A stretch of 28,044 nt of DNA from Faecimorpha stercoravium. Its GTDB lineage: Bacteria; Bacillota; Clostridia; Lachnospirales; Bianqueaceae. The stretch's first letter is position 1, and every line of letters starts with the position of its first letter. Below are positions 6,722 to 15,068 of this stretch, one piece after another. The notes beneath the pieces were generated by a model that saw nothing but the letters and a program-made list of their open reading frames with translations, had not been told where the DNA came from and searched no databases. The stretch lies in contig DVGT01000027.1 of the NCBI GenBank assembly GCA_018712555.1, positions 1 to 28,044 on the forward strand. Reading direction: 5' to 3'. The position numbers and the translations under genes were made by a program.

Positions 6722-6768
6722 GAGGGTGTCCTCCAAGTCATTTCACGACTTTGGAGACACCCTCCTTT
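6722..6768 (+). terminator. Terminator of the rubredoxin-ferredoxin operon
   Basis: GAGGGTGTC plus CTCCAAGTC (6722-6739) pairs with GAC-TTTGGAG-ACACCCTC (6747-6764), with single-base bulges, then CTTTTC. It starts 8 nt after the ferredoxin stop. Confidence 0.88.
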
Positions 6769-6796
6769 TCATTATACACAGCAAGCATCGCGAAAG

Positions 6797-7488
6797 GAAT
6801 TCATAATGGTTACGTTCCTTTCGGAACAGAATTATACGCTGACTCACGAAGGGCGCGATTCAGCCACGCGGGGTAGCGTATAAAGTTGGCGGGTAAAGTT
6901 CTTTTCAGAACAGAATTATACGCAGCCTCGCAAAAAGCGCAATTCGGCATCGTCGAGTGGCGTATAATTCATAATGGCGAAGTTCTCTTTGTACGCAGAC
7001 TCACGAAAGGCGCGTCCCAGCCACGCAGGGTAGCGTATAAAGTTGGCGGGAAAAGTTCTTTTCAGAACTGAATTATACGCTGACTCACGAAGGGCGCAAT
7101 TCGGCATCGCCGAGTGGCGTATAAAGTTGGTGGGAGAAGTTCTTTTCGGAACTGAATTATACGCTGGCTCGTAAAAGCCGCGTCCCAGCCTTGCAGGGCA
7201 GCGTACAAAGTTAGCGGGCGAAGTTCTCTTTGTACGCAGGCTCGTGAAAGTTGCAATCCAGCCTCGCCGAGTAGCGTATAAAGTTGGCGGGAGAAGTTCT
7301 TTTCAGAACTGAATTGTACGCTGCCTCGTGAAAGCCGCGATTCAGCCTCGTAGGGTAGCGTACAAACCTGACAGGAAAAGTTCTCTTCCGAACTGATTTA
7401 TACGCAATCTCGCAAAAACGCAATCCAGCATCGAAAAGCGGCGTATAATTCGCAAGGGCGGAGTTCTTTTCAGAACTGAATTATACGC
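6797..7488. repeat. Tandem array of 73/84-bp nested-palindrome units
   Basis: Units begin with GCGTATAA or GCGTACAA at 6876, 6960, 7033, 7117, 7201, 7274, 7358 and 7441, giving periods of 84, 73, 84, 84, 73, 84 and 83 bp. A degenerate half unit lies at ~6797-6839. In each unit the outer arm GCGTATAA pairs with TTATACGC (or TTGTACGC) and encloses an inner GTTC-N6-GAAC hairpin. The two 73-bp units lack the right inner arm. Copies are diverged, not identical. The 84-73-84 order occurs twice, showing a 241-bp higher-order period. No credible gene lies within. The array fills the gap between the ferredoxin terminator and the fucosidase promoter region. Function is unknown. Confidence 0.93.
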
Positions 7489-7644
7489 GATCCGGCTATT
7501 TTCTGAATCCGAGCCTGAGAGAGTATTCATTTTCGAAAAATATAGTGTGAAGTTGCTGAAAATGCATTTGGGGATATGGGAGGTTCTTTTTTGCAATGGA
7601 TGAATCATATGTACAATGTACTATATTGAAATAAATTGAAAGAT

Positions 7645-7685
7645 TGCAAAAAGCGCTTGCATTTTCGTGGGGAATATATTATAGT
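7645..7685 (+). promoter_or_regulatory. Promoter and CcpA/LacI-type operator of the glycosidase operon
   Basis: TTGCAT (7657-7662), 17-nt spacer and TATAGT (7680-7685) form the promoter. TGCAA (7645-7649) and TTGCA (7657-7661) are inverted arms around a core containing AAGCGCTT (7651-7658). Read on the minus strand the site approximates a catabolite-responsive element, with mismatches at its right end. Because it overlaps the -35, a bound LacI-family protein would repress. The rest of the 7489-7720 gap shows nothing further that I can identify. Confidence 0.65.
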
Positions 7686-7720
7686 AGGGGGGAGAAAAGC
7701 TTTCATGAGGAGGAGCAACT

Positions 7721-9064
7721 ATGGATCCCAAACAGATGCCAAGAGAAATGACTGGCGCGGAACTGAAATCTATGCTCAAGAGCAGTATCAATTTCAAAAG
7801 CCTGGGCGGACTCAAAAGCGAGGAGCTCACCCTGCCGCCGGAAAAGAAGCAGTGGTGGCGGGATGCTAAGGTAGGGATGTTCATTCACTGGGGACTTTAC
7901 TCGATTCTGGGAAGAGGCGAATGGGTGCGATTTAATGAGCACATTCCGGAGGAAGAGTATGCGAAGCTGGCGGATGAATTTACCGGTGAGAACTGCAATA
8001 TGGAGGAATGGGCGCAGCTGGCCGAGGATATGGGGGCAAAGTACATGGTGATGGTAGCGAGACATCATGATGGGTTTGCGTTATGGGATAGTCCTGGAAG
8101 TTATCAGGGATTTACCACCATGAATACGGCATCGCACAGGGACTATATACGTGAGTATACAGAGGCGGCCAGAAGGCACGATCTGCGGGTAGGCATTTAC
8201 TATTCTAACATGGACTGGCGGTTCCCGGGTTATTTTGATCCCAAGGGCAAGTCGGAGAGCGCGGCGGCCATGAAGAAGCAGGCTTACGATCAGATCGCAG
8301 AACTTTGCGGCAATTATGGCAAGGTGGATATTCTCTGGTACGATGGCTCCTGGCTCAATCACAGCGGCAGCGATACCACGGCGGCATGGCTCTGGGAGCC
8401 TGTGAAGCTGAATCTGCTGGCGAGAAGCTTTAATCCTGATTTGTTGATCAATCCCCGCTCAGGCTGGGAAGGGGATTTCTATTGTGATGAAGGTTCCCAC
8501 GAGATCACAGGTAAGATCATTCCTGTGCCGTGGGAAAAGAACATGTGCGTCTGTTCAGGCGCTTCCTGGGGATGGATGGCCAATGACCCGGTGTCCGATC
8601 TGGACTGGCTGATTCATATGCTGGTCGATGTGGTGACGCGGGACGGCAATATCCTGCTCAATGTGGCGCCTGATGGCAAGGGGGCTATACCAGAAGCGGT
8701 ACAGAACCGCGTGCGGGAACTGGGGCAGTGGCTGAAAGAAAATGGCGACAGCATCTACGGAACGCGCGGCGGCCCGATCGAGCCCGTGGACAAGGTTTAC
8801 GGCAGTACCAGCAAAGGGCAGAATATTTATCTGCATATTCAGGATCCGGCGGCGTTTGCAGGCTGTACGGTGCCCCTCGCGGGGTATCGTGTGCTTGGCT
8901 GCAGCTATCAGGGCGAGATGGTAGCGTATACGCAGGATGGGGACAGCCTGAAGATCACATTGCCAGCGGGACTTCCGAAGCAGGCGGATACGATCATCCG
9001 GCTGCAGGTAGATCGTCCGGTAGAACCTAAGAAAGACGCAGAGGTGTATTTTACAGGAAAGTGA
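7721..9064 (+). CDS. GH29 alpha-L-fucosidase, intracellular
   Basis: This 447-aa enzyme should release alpha-linked L-fucose from oligosaccharides by a retaining mechanism. GH29 signatures are visible in order: F-I-H-W-G (54-58), R-H-H-D-G (114-118), and L-W-Y-D-G (205-209) with D208 as the expected nucleophile. N-P-R-S-G and S-W-G-W follow near 244-285. The acid/base residue varies in this family; E257 or E272 are candidates. A C-terminal beta domain follows. The length is typical of the catalytic core with no added lectin module. There is no signal peptide, so it acts in the cytoplasm on imported sugar. ATG 7721 follows AGGAGGAG by 5 nt. It is first in an operon with a GH42 gene 10 nt downstream and a larger glycosidase-like gene. 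Confidence 0.88.
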   Translation: MDPKQMPREMTGAELKSMLKSSINFKSLGGLKSEELTLPPEKKQWWRDAKVGMFIHWGLYSILGRGEWVRFNEHIPEEEYAKLADEFTGENCNMEEWAQLAEDMGAKYMVMVARHHDGFALWDSPGSYQGFTTMNTASHRDYIREYTEAARRHDLRVGIYYSNMDWRFPGYFDPKGKSESAAAMKKQAYDQIAELCGNYGKVDILWYDGSWLNHSGSDTTAAWLWEPVKLNLLARSFNPDLLINPRSGWEGDFYCDEGSHEITGKIIPVPWEKNMCVCSGASWGWMANDPVSDLDWLIHMLVDVVTRDGNILLNVAPDGKGAIPEAVQNRVRELGQWLKENGDSIYGTRGGPIEPVDKVYGSTSKGQNIYLHIQDPAAFAGCTVPLAGYRVLGCSYQGEMVAYTQDGDSLKITLPAGLPKQADTIIRLQVDRPVEPKKDAEVYFTGK

Positions 9065-9074
9065 GGAAAAAACC

Positions 9075-11087
9075 ATGTATTATGGGGTGGCATATTATCC
9101 GGAACAAAAGACGCCGGACGATCTTAAGAAAGATATCCAGCTGCTTATAAATTCCGGAATCAATACGGTGCGGATGGGCGAGTTCGCCTGGTGCCGTTTC
9201 GAGCCACAGGAGGGCGAGTATCATTTCGAATGGCTGGATCCCGTAGTGGAAGAACTGGGAAAAGCAGGGATCTACACTGTGATCTGTACGCCAACATCCT
9301 GCCCGCCGGCCTGGATGTGTGAGAAGTATCCCGAGATTCTTTATGTGGACAATCGCGGCGTCACACGTCCCTTCGGCGGCAGACGACATTACTGCTATAC
9401 CAACGAGAGGTATCGGGAGCTTTCCCGCATCATCGCGGAAAAAATCGGTGAGCATTATGGAAAAAATCCCTACGTATTAGGTTTCCAGATTGACAACGAA
9501 CCGGCGCAGGAGGCGACGGGACGATGCCATTGTCCGGCCTGTCAGCAGGCATTTCGGAAATGGATCGAATCCCGGTATCATACGGTAGAAGAGTGGAACC
9601 AGCGTACAGGCAGTGTGTTCTGGTCGCAGGAACTATCTAGTTTCTCTCAGGTGTATACACCGGTGACAACGATAGAGCCCCATGGAATCGACGCGGTCCC
9701 CGTACATTTTGAGAATCCGTCCATTCGGTTAGAGTTTGAGCGGTTCAGCAGCCAGCAGCAGATCGACTATCAGGAGATCCAGACATGCGCGCTGAAAAAA
9801 TATACGGATAAGCCGGTGACCACTAACGGAACCGGATTGGCCACAAATAGTATCAACTATTTTGAAAGCTTTAAGACGCTGGATCGATATGCGTTCGACT
9901 TTTATCCGGGCATGCGCCACAGTAAGATCGATTCTTTCGCATATGGATTCGCCAGAGGAGTCAAGAAGGATGCGCCTTTCTGGATTCTGGAATTCATGTC
10001 CGGCGGAGGCCATGGACTCCGGGGACACGGCAGGGTGCAGACGCCGCCCAATGCGCTGAAACAGGCGGTGGTACAGGCGATGGCGCACGGCGCCGAAATG
10101 ATGCTGCATTTTCAGTTTCGGACATTCCCATATGGGGCCGAGCAGCTGAATTATGCCATCGTGGATATAGACGGCGTGCCGCGCAGAAGATACCGGGAGA
10201 TGCAGGAGACGGCGGCCGTCCTGAAGCAGTTGGCGCCCTATGAGAAGGCAGTGATGCGCAACGAGGTCGGAATTGTTTTCGATTACGATGCGTATTGGGC
10301 GCTGGCCATCAAACCGGTCAATGAGAATTTCCGGTACCTTGCATTCTGCGATCAGTTCTATAAGATGCTGAACGAGATGGGACACACCAGCGATGTGATC
10401 AGTCTGGACGCGGATTGGAGCGACTATAAAATGATCGTCGTGCCTTCGCTTTTTGTCATGCAGGAGTCTTACCGGCAGAAGATGAAGGAATATGTGAAAC
10501 AGGGCGGTACGCTGGTTGCCACATTCCTGACCAGTGTGAAGACCGTGGATAACACAGGGTATATCGAGAGCCTGCCTGCCGGACTCACGGATCTGTTCGG
10601 CGTGACCGTACAGGAAGTGGAACCCGTGGATGGCAGAAGCCGGTCTCACATAAAGCTTTCCCTGGCGTCCGGCGAAGAGACCTGTGAAGACGTCTACTGG
10701 TCCGAGCTGCTGGAAGGACCGGCGCAGATGGTGGGAACCTATCTGGAGGATTATAAGGCAGGCTGCGGCGTCATTGCTAAGAATGTCTATGGAAAGGGAA
10801 CGGCCTGGTACCTGGGGACGATGCCGGAAGAGAACACGGCATCCAAGCTTCTGGCTGAGATTGTCCAGGAGGCGGGGCTGACTCCGATGAAAATTCAAGT
10901 GCCGTCGGGCTGCGAAGTAGTTCGCAGGGAACTGGATGGCCAGAAACTCTATTACGTATTCAATTTCAATGCGGAACCGGTGCAGGCCGTCTGGCAGGGA
11001 ACCCTGCGGGATGTGCTGAGCGAAGTATCGTATGAGAATGGCGCGCAGGTAGCGCAGGATGGATTTTTGATCTTACAGGAGGACTAA
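9075..11087 (+). CDS. GH42 beta-galactosidase
   Basis: The 670-aa product has the full GH42 layout. A TIM barrel (about 1-380) carries acid/base E142 in Q-I-D-N-E-P and nucleophile E306 in W-I-L-E-F. A trimerisation domain (about 390-600, beginning V-G-I-V-F-D-Y-D) and a short C-terminal beta domain follow. Cysteines 107, 151, 153 and 156 (C-H-C-P-A-C) match the structural zinc site known in GH42 enzymes. It should remove terminal beta-D-galactose, or in some members alpha-L-arabinopyranose, from small oligosaccharides in the cytoplasm; no signal peptide is seen. GAGGAAA precedes the ATG. It lies between the fucosidase and the 903-aa protein in one transcript, suggesting stepwise trimming of the same glycan. 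Confidence 0.92.
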   Translation: MYYGVAYYPEQKTPDDLKKDIQLLINSGINTVRMGEFAWCRFEPQEGEYHFEWLDPVVEELGKAGIYTVICTPTSCPPAWMCEKYPEILYVDNRGVTRPFGGRRHYCYTNERYRELSRIIAEKIGEHYGKNPYVLGFQIDNEPAQEATGRCHCPACQQAFRKWIESRYHTVEEWNQRTGSVFWSQELSSFSQVYTPVTTIEPHGIDAVPVHFENPSIRLEFERFSSQQQIDYQEIQTCALKKYTDKPVTTNGTGLATNSINYFESFKTLDRYAFDFYPGMRHSKIDSFAYGFARGVKKDAPFWILEFMSGGGHGLRGHGRVQTPPNALKQAVVQAMAHGAEMMLHFQFRTFPYGAEQLNYAIVDIDGVPRRRYREMQETAAVLKQLAPYEKAVMRNEVGIVFDYDAYWALAIKPVNENFRYLAFCDQFYKMLNEMGHTSDVISLDADWSDYKMIVVPSLFVMQESYRQKMKEYVKQGGTLVATFLTSVKTVDNTGYIESLPAGLTDLFGVTVQEVEPVDGRSRSHIKLSLASGEETCEDVYWSELLEGPAQMVGTYLEDYKAGCGVIAKNVYGKGTAWYLGTMPEENTASKLLAEIVQEAGLTPMKIQVPSGCEVVRRELDGQKLYYVFNFNAEPVQAVWQGTLRDVLSEVSYENGAQVAQDGFLILQED

Positions 11088-11088
11088 A

Positions 11089-13800
11089 ATGAGAACAGCG
11101 TGTATCATTCTGGAGGCATCCGGCAATAAGAGAATCGCAACCGGTATGTCCTATCTGGAGGAGAGTCTGCGGAAAGCAGGGTATGAGATTGTCAAGGTCT
11201 CGGAGGCAGAGGTAGAGCAATATCGCGATTTGCCCGGCATGAAGATCTATGCGGGAGACCGGACGGTCAGCGCATTTCTGCAGGATCTGGAGCAGAAAGA
11301 GCTGCTCTTGTATCATTGTCCCGTTCCCGAGGGAGAGGGCTTTTATCTGAGCACGGTAGCAGGCGGTCTGACAGTGGTTTCCGGCGGCAGCGACACGGGC
11401 ACGATGTATGGCTTGCTGGAACTTTCCGAGCGGATTGACGAGGCGGGTGAGATTCCCTATGAACTGGCTTTTGGCGACGCGCCGGTGTATAAACTGAGAG
11501 GCCCGGTTCTGGGACTGCAGAAGACGAAGATTGAACCGCCGAGAAGAACCTACGAGTATCCAATCACGCCGGATCGTTTTCCCTGGTTCTATGACAAGGC
11601 ACAGTGGGAAGAGTACCTGGATATGATGGTGAAAAACCGTTGTAATGTGCTGTATATCTGGAGTGGACATCCGTTTGCGTCTCTGGTGAAGGTGCCCGAT
11701 TATCCGGAGGCGCTGGAAGTCACCGAGGAAGAGCTGCAGATGAATCACGAGGTCTTCATGTGGCTGACGGAGGAGTGTGATCGCAGAGGTATCTGGGTCG
11801 TGCTCAAGTTCTATAATATTCATATTCCCTACGAGTTTGCGGTCTATCATGGCCTGGATCCGCATCAGAGCAGTATTCATCCGCTGGTGGCGGACTATAC
11901 CCGAAAGTCCATCGCGGAGTTTATCAAGTCCTATCCGCATATCGGACTGATGGTTTGCCTGGGCGAGGCGCTGCGCGGCCTGGCGGCGAAGACCGAATGG
12001 TTCGTGAAGACGATCATTCCCGGAGTGAAGGATGGTATCGAGGCAGCCGGTCTGACCGAAGAACCGCCGATCATCCTGCGCGGCCACGATTGCGATCCGG
12101 TCGATGCCATGCAGCAGGCGATGCCCCTGTATTCTAATCTGTATACGATGTGGAAATATAACGGCGAAGGTTTGACGACCTATCAGCCGAGAGGCAACTG
12201 GCAGAAGGAGCACCAGATGCTGTCTTCTCTGGGAACGACGCATATCATCAATGTGCATATCGTAGCGGATCTGGAGCCATTCCGCTATGGTGCGCCCGCT
12301 TTCATCCAGAAGTGTATGCAGGCAGGCAAGTACCGTCTGGGCAGTAATGGACTGCACTTGTATCCGCTGTTCTACTGGGATTGGCCGTATTCACCGGATA
12401 AGAAGGAGCCGCGGCTTTACCAGGTGCGCCGGGACTGGATGTGGTATGCGGCCTGGTTCCGTTACGCCTGGAATCCGGATCGCGATGAGAAGACGGAGAA
12501 GCTGTACTGGCAGGATCAGATGGCGAAGCATTATGACTGCAGTCCAGAGGACGCAGCAGATATGCTGGAAGCCATTGAGTCGGCTGGACAGCTGGCGCCC
12601 AGAAGCCTGCGGCGCATCGGTATCACTGAGGGCAATCGACAGACCTGGAGTCTGGGGATGACCCTGAGCGAGATGACCAATGTGGTACGCTACCGTCCCA
12701 ACCTGGAGCTGTGGCATTCTGTAGGCGGACAGGGTGAGCAGCCCGATGAGTACGTGCAGAAGAAAGTGAAAGGGGAGCCGCATCTGGGCGAGACACCGCC
12801 GGATATGATTGCGGATACCGATTACTTTGCCAAGAAGGCCATGGACGCGGTGGAAAGAGCAGGGAAGACGATTACAACAAACCGCGACGAATACGAGATG
12901 TGGAAGACGGATATCGAGGCGCTTTCGCTTCTGACCGATTCCTATAATCGCAAATTGGAAGCAGCCCTTCTGATCCTGGAGTATAAGTATACAATGGATA
13001 AAGATCTCAAGGGAGATCTCAGCCTGCTGGATCAGGCGAAGGAGTATCTGAAAAAGAGCTTGGAGGCGTATCGGGAGTTGGCGGAGCTGACGGACAAGAC
13101 CTATCTGTATGCTAATAGTATGCAGACTCCGCAGCGTAAGATCCCCTTCGAGAACGGCGAGCTGTTTGGCCACTGGACCCAGTGCCTGCCAGAGTACGAA
13201 AAAGAATACGCAAACTTCGCGAAGCATCTGGAAGAGATGCATCAGGGCGTATACCCGAAGATGCAGACAGTGGACGAGACAGATGTGAAGCCGCTAGCGC
13301 CGGCGCCGTATACGCTGTTGTCCACGGAGTATGAGAGCTATCCGATTCGCAAAGGAGAAGTGGTATTCACGGATTCCGGCGTGAAGATCGAACAGGTCAT
13401 TCCAGAGGTAGAGGGACTGGTCGGTGTCAGGTTCTCGCACGATACAGCGATTGGAGGAGGCATCAAGATCAAAGTGGATCTGCCGCAGGATTCCAAGGTG
13501 CTGATCGGATACTTCAAGAACAAGGCGATCCAGTGGATGCAGGTACCGGATCTGGAGACCAATACGCATGCGGATGATCGCGGCGGTCTGACTCCTGTTT
13601 ACAAGAACGCGATGAAGGTACAGGGCTGTCCGGTGGTGGACTTCCATATGTTCCGTTATGAGAAGGGCGTACACGAGATCAGCTTCGATAACGGCGGTTT
13701 TGTGTTTGCGGGTGTGATCCGTGCGGATGAGCCGGTGACACCGCGAAACGCTGATATGGCGGATGAGACCCTGGAGACGTTGGATTGGATGTATGAATAA
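11089..13800 (+). CDS. Large probable glycoside hydrolase with GH20/GH67-like N-terminal domain
   Basis: This 903-aa protein begins 1 nt after the GH42 stop, with GGAGG inside the upstream coding end. Residues ~1-130 resemble the zincin-like domain that precedes the catalytic barrel in GH20, GH67 and GH115 enzymes, including G-T-M-Y-G-L-L-E-L-S-E-R-I. A probable TIM barrel (about 135-480) has strand-like segments N-V-L-Y-I-W, V-C-L-G-E-A-L (E293) and L-R-G-H-D. A helical region (480-725) and a C-terminal beta domain (735-903) follow. E293, D334 and E360 are conceivable catalytic acids, but I cannot assign them. Uronidase-like or hexosaminidase-like activity are both possible, and no CAZy family can be named safely. 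There is no signal peptide, so it is cytoplasmic like its operon partners. Confidence 0.6.
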   Translation: MRTACIILEASGNKRIATGMSYLEESLRKAGYEIVKVSEAEVEQYRDLPGMKIYAGDRTVSAFLQDLEQKELLLYHCPVPEGEGFYLSTVAGGLTVVSGGSDTGTMYGLLELSERIDEAGEIPYELAFGDAPVYKLRGPVLGLQKTKIEPPRRTYEYPITPDRFPWFYDKAQWEEYLDMMVKNRCNVLYIWSGHPFASLVKVPDYPEALEVTEEELQMNHEVFMWLTEECDRRGIWVVLKFYNIHIPYEFAVYHGLDPHQSSIHPLVADYTRKSIAEFIKSYPHIGLMVCLGEALRGLAAKTEWFVKTIIPGVKDGIEAAGLTEEPPIILRGHDCDPVDAMQQAMPLYSNLYTMWKYNGEGLTTYQPRGNWQKEHQMLSSLGTTHIINVHIVADLEPFRYGAPAFIQKCMQAGKYRLGSNGLHLYPLFYWDWPYSPDKKEPRLYQVRRDWMWYAAWFRYAWNPDRDEKTEKLYWQDQMAKHYDCSPEDAADMLEAIESAGQLAPRSLRRIGITEGNRQTWSLGMTLSEMTNVVRYRPNLELWHSVGGQGEQPDEYVQKKVKGEPHLGETPPDMIADTDYFAKKAMDAVERAGKTITTNRDEYEMWKTDIEALSLLTDSYNRKLEAALLILEYKYTMDKDLKGDLSLLDQAKEYLKKSLEAYRELAELTDKTYLYANSMQTPQRKIPFENGELFGHWTQCLPEYEKEYANFAKHLEEMHQGVYPKMQTVDETDVKPLAPAPYTLLSTEYESYPIRKGEVVFTDSGVKIEQVIPEVEGLVGVRFSHDTAIGGGIKIKVDLPQDSKVLIGYFKNKAIQWMQVPDLETNTHADDRGGLTPVYKNAMKVQGCPVVDFHMFRYEKGVHEISFDNGGFVFAGVIRADEPVTPRNADMADETLETLDWMYE

Positions 13801-13815
13801 TTGAAAATAGGAAGA

Positions 13816-13852
13816 GGCGGCCGAGAGAAATAGGACTCTCGGCCGCCTTTTT
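13816..13852 (+). terminator. Terminator of the glycosidase operon
   Basis: A perfect 12-bp stem pairs GGCGGCCGAGAG (13816-13827) with CTCTCGGCCGCC (13836-13847), followed by five T. It lies 15 nt after the last stop. Confidence 0.95.
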
Positions 13853-14038
13853 GCGTGGGCATATTGCTTTCTGTTTTTTGGAAAATAGGCGCCCTGTGTG
13901 GCGATTCTGATAAAGGGTGAAAATATCTGCAAAGTCAGGATCGTCAAAATACATGCAAATGAAGCGGATTATCCGGCCTGATTCGATAAAATGGAATAAA
14001 AAGAGTAGATTTACAATGCATAAAGGCAAGATTTGCAA

Positions 14039-14066
14039 TTGTAATGTAAAAAAGAAGTGATATAAT
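14039..14066 (+). promoter_or_regulatory. Orphan plus-strand promoter running antisense into the AraC gene
   Basis: TTGTAA (14039-14044), 16-nt spacer and TATAAT (14061-14066) form a good promoter aimed at the 3' end of the oppositely oriented regulator gene. ATTGTAATGTAAA here is partly mirrored by TTTACAATGCAT at 14011-14022. The rest of the 13853-14087 gap is A/T-rich, with no gene that I can support. It may drive antisense RNA, or be the relic of an ancestral transporter promoter. Confidence 0.4.
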
Positions 14067-14087
14067 TAGAATATCGGTAACATTTCA

Positions 14088-14948
14088 TTAGGAGATGATC
14101 ACGGTTCGACGATCCTGTGCAGCATCTTCTTTGGGAGAAATACCGAAGCGCTTGACATAGCAGCGGTAGAAGTTGGAATAGTCACCAAAGCCGCTGTTTC
14201 GGAAGGCTTCTTGTATGGACATACCGCTGTGGATTTTTTGACGGGCGATGGTAAGGCGTTTGATCAGCACGTAGTCCCATAGCGTAGTGCCGGTGATTTC
14301 TTTAAATCGCTTGTTCATGTAGGACTTGCTGATATTGAATTGCTTGCACAGATGATCCAGAGAGAGATCTTCCGTAAGGTGTTGGTTGATAAATACAATG
14401 ACATTCCGAATTGTGTCGGAAACACTCACGCCCATGGAGACATTTGCATTTTCTGAAATCTGCAAAAGACGACGTAAGGAGAATAGGGCCGTGGAAAGGA
14501 TGGCCAGAATGCTCTGACGCTGGTAAGAAGCAGTTTCTCCGTTTAATGTTCTGATACCGGTAAAAAGCTGCTTGAAGAAGCTTTCCGTTTCAGAAGGAGG
14601 AGCGATTTGCGGAGCAGGGAGAGATTGAATGAATTCATTCAGTACACCACTGGGATCGATCTCGCTTAAGATCTCGGCGCTGAACTGGATGGTAACTCTC
14701 TCATAGGTAGAATCAATATCCACATGAGTCATGTGAGCGTCAATCGGATGAATCAGCAGGATGCATCCGGAAAAGATGGGGTACTCAGCGCCTTCTACAT
14801 AGTAAGATCCACGTCCGGATACGATATAATCCAGTTCATACAGATTGTGGACGTGCATGCTGAATTGAGAGAAAGTGTCGGGATCATTGTGTTTGTAGTC
14901 CAGGAACAGGTCGGGCGTATCGAAGCGATACAAGCGGGTATCCATCAT
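14088..14948 (-). CDS. AraC-family transcriptional regulator
   Basis: The 286-aa protein has a cupin-type sensor domain (about 20-95; H32, H34 and G-R-G-S-Y-Y mark the fold). A C-terminal AraC/XylS DNA-binding region with two helix-turn-helix motifs (about 180-275) follows; the second contains A-F-R-N-S-G-F-G-D-Y-S-N-F. The sensor probably binds a sugar from the imported glycan. It is divergent from the permease genes 120 nt away and follows the glycosidase operon convergently, so it is the best local activator candidate for both. The start is either of two adjacent ATGs (14948 or 14945) behind AAGGAGG; spacing slightly favours the second. No signal or membrane segment is seen, so it is a direct cytoplasmic regulator. 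Confidence 0.9.
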   Translation of the reverse strand: MMDTRLYRFDTPDLFLDYKHNDPDTFSQFSMHVHNLYELDYIVSGRGSYYVEGAEYPIFSGCILLIHPIDAHMTHVDIDSTYERVTIQFSAEILSEIDPSGVLNEFIQSLPAPQIAPPSETESFFKQLFTGIRTLNGETASYQRQSILAILSTALFSLRRLLQISENANVSMGVSVSDTIRNVIVFINQHLTEDLSLDHLCKQFNISKSYMNKRFKEITGTTLWDYVLIKRLTIARQKIHSGMSIQEAFRNSGFGDYSNFYRCYVKRFGISPKEDAAQDRRTVIIS

Positions 14949-15012
14949 AAAACCTCCTTATTATGAGTAGGGATGTATATCAAAGCTGCATGGTAATCTA
15001 CGTGCTGTCTTT

Positions 15013-15041
15013 ATTGTATCACAAAGAAGTCATTTTTGCAA
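15013..15041 (-). promoter_or_regulatory. Promoter of the AraC-family gene
   Basis: On the minus strand TTGCAA (15041-15036), 17-nt spacer and TACAAT (15018-15013). In the other direction, toward the permeases, no clear sigma-A pair is seen in the 120-nt gap, consistent with an activator-dependent promoter. Confidence 0.75.
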
Positions 15042-15068
15042 TGAGGAAGAAAGGAGATCGGTGTTAAG

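Noticed and set aside
6797..7488. Short open frames and repeated peptides inside the palindrome array
   Set aside because: They arise because the repeats are open in several frames; period changes (73/84) shift the frame and no ribosome sites fit.
6797..7488. CRISPR array
   Set aside because: Repeat units are 73-84 bp, diverged and contiguous, without unique spacers or cas genes nearby.
9729..12357. Two long reverse open frames opposite GH42 and the 903-aa protein
   Set aside because: They are by-products of G/C-rich codon use in the forward genes; one even runs across the boundary between two genes.
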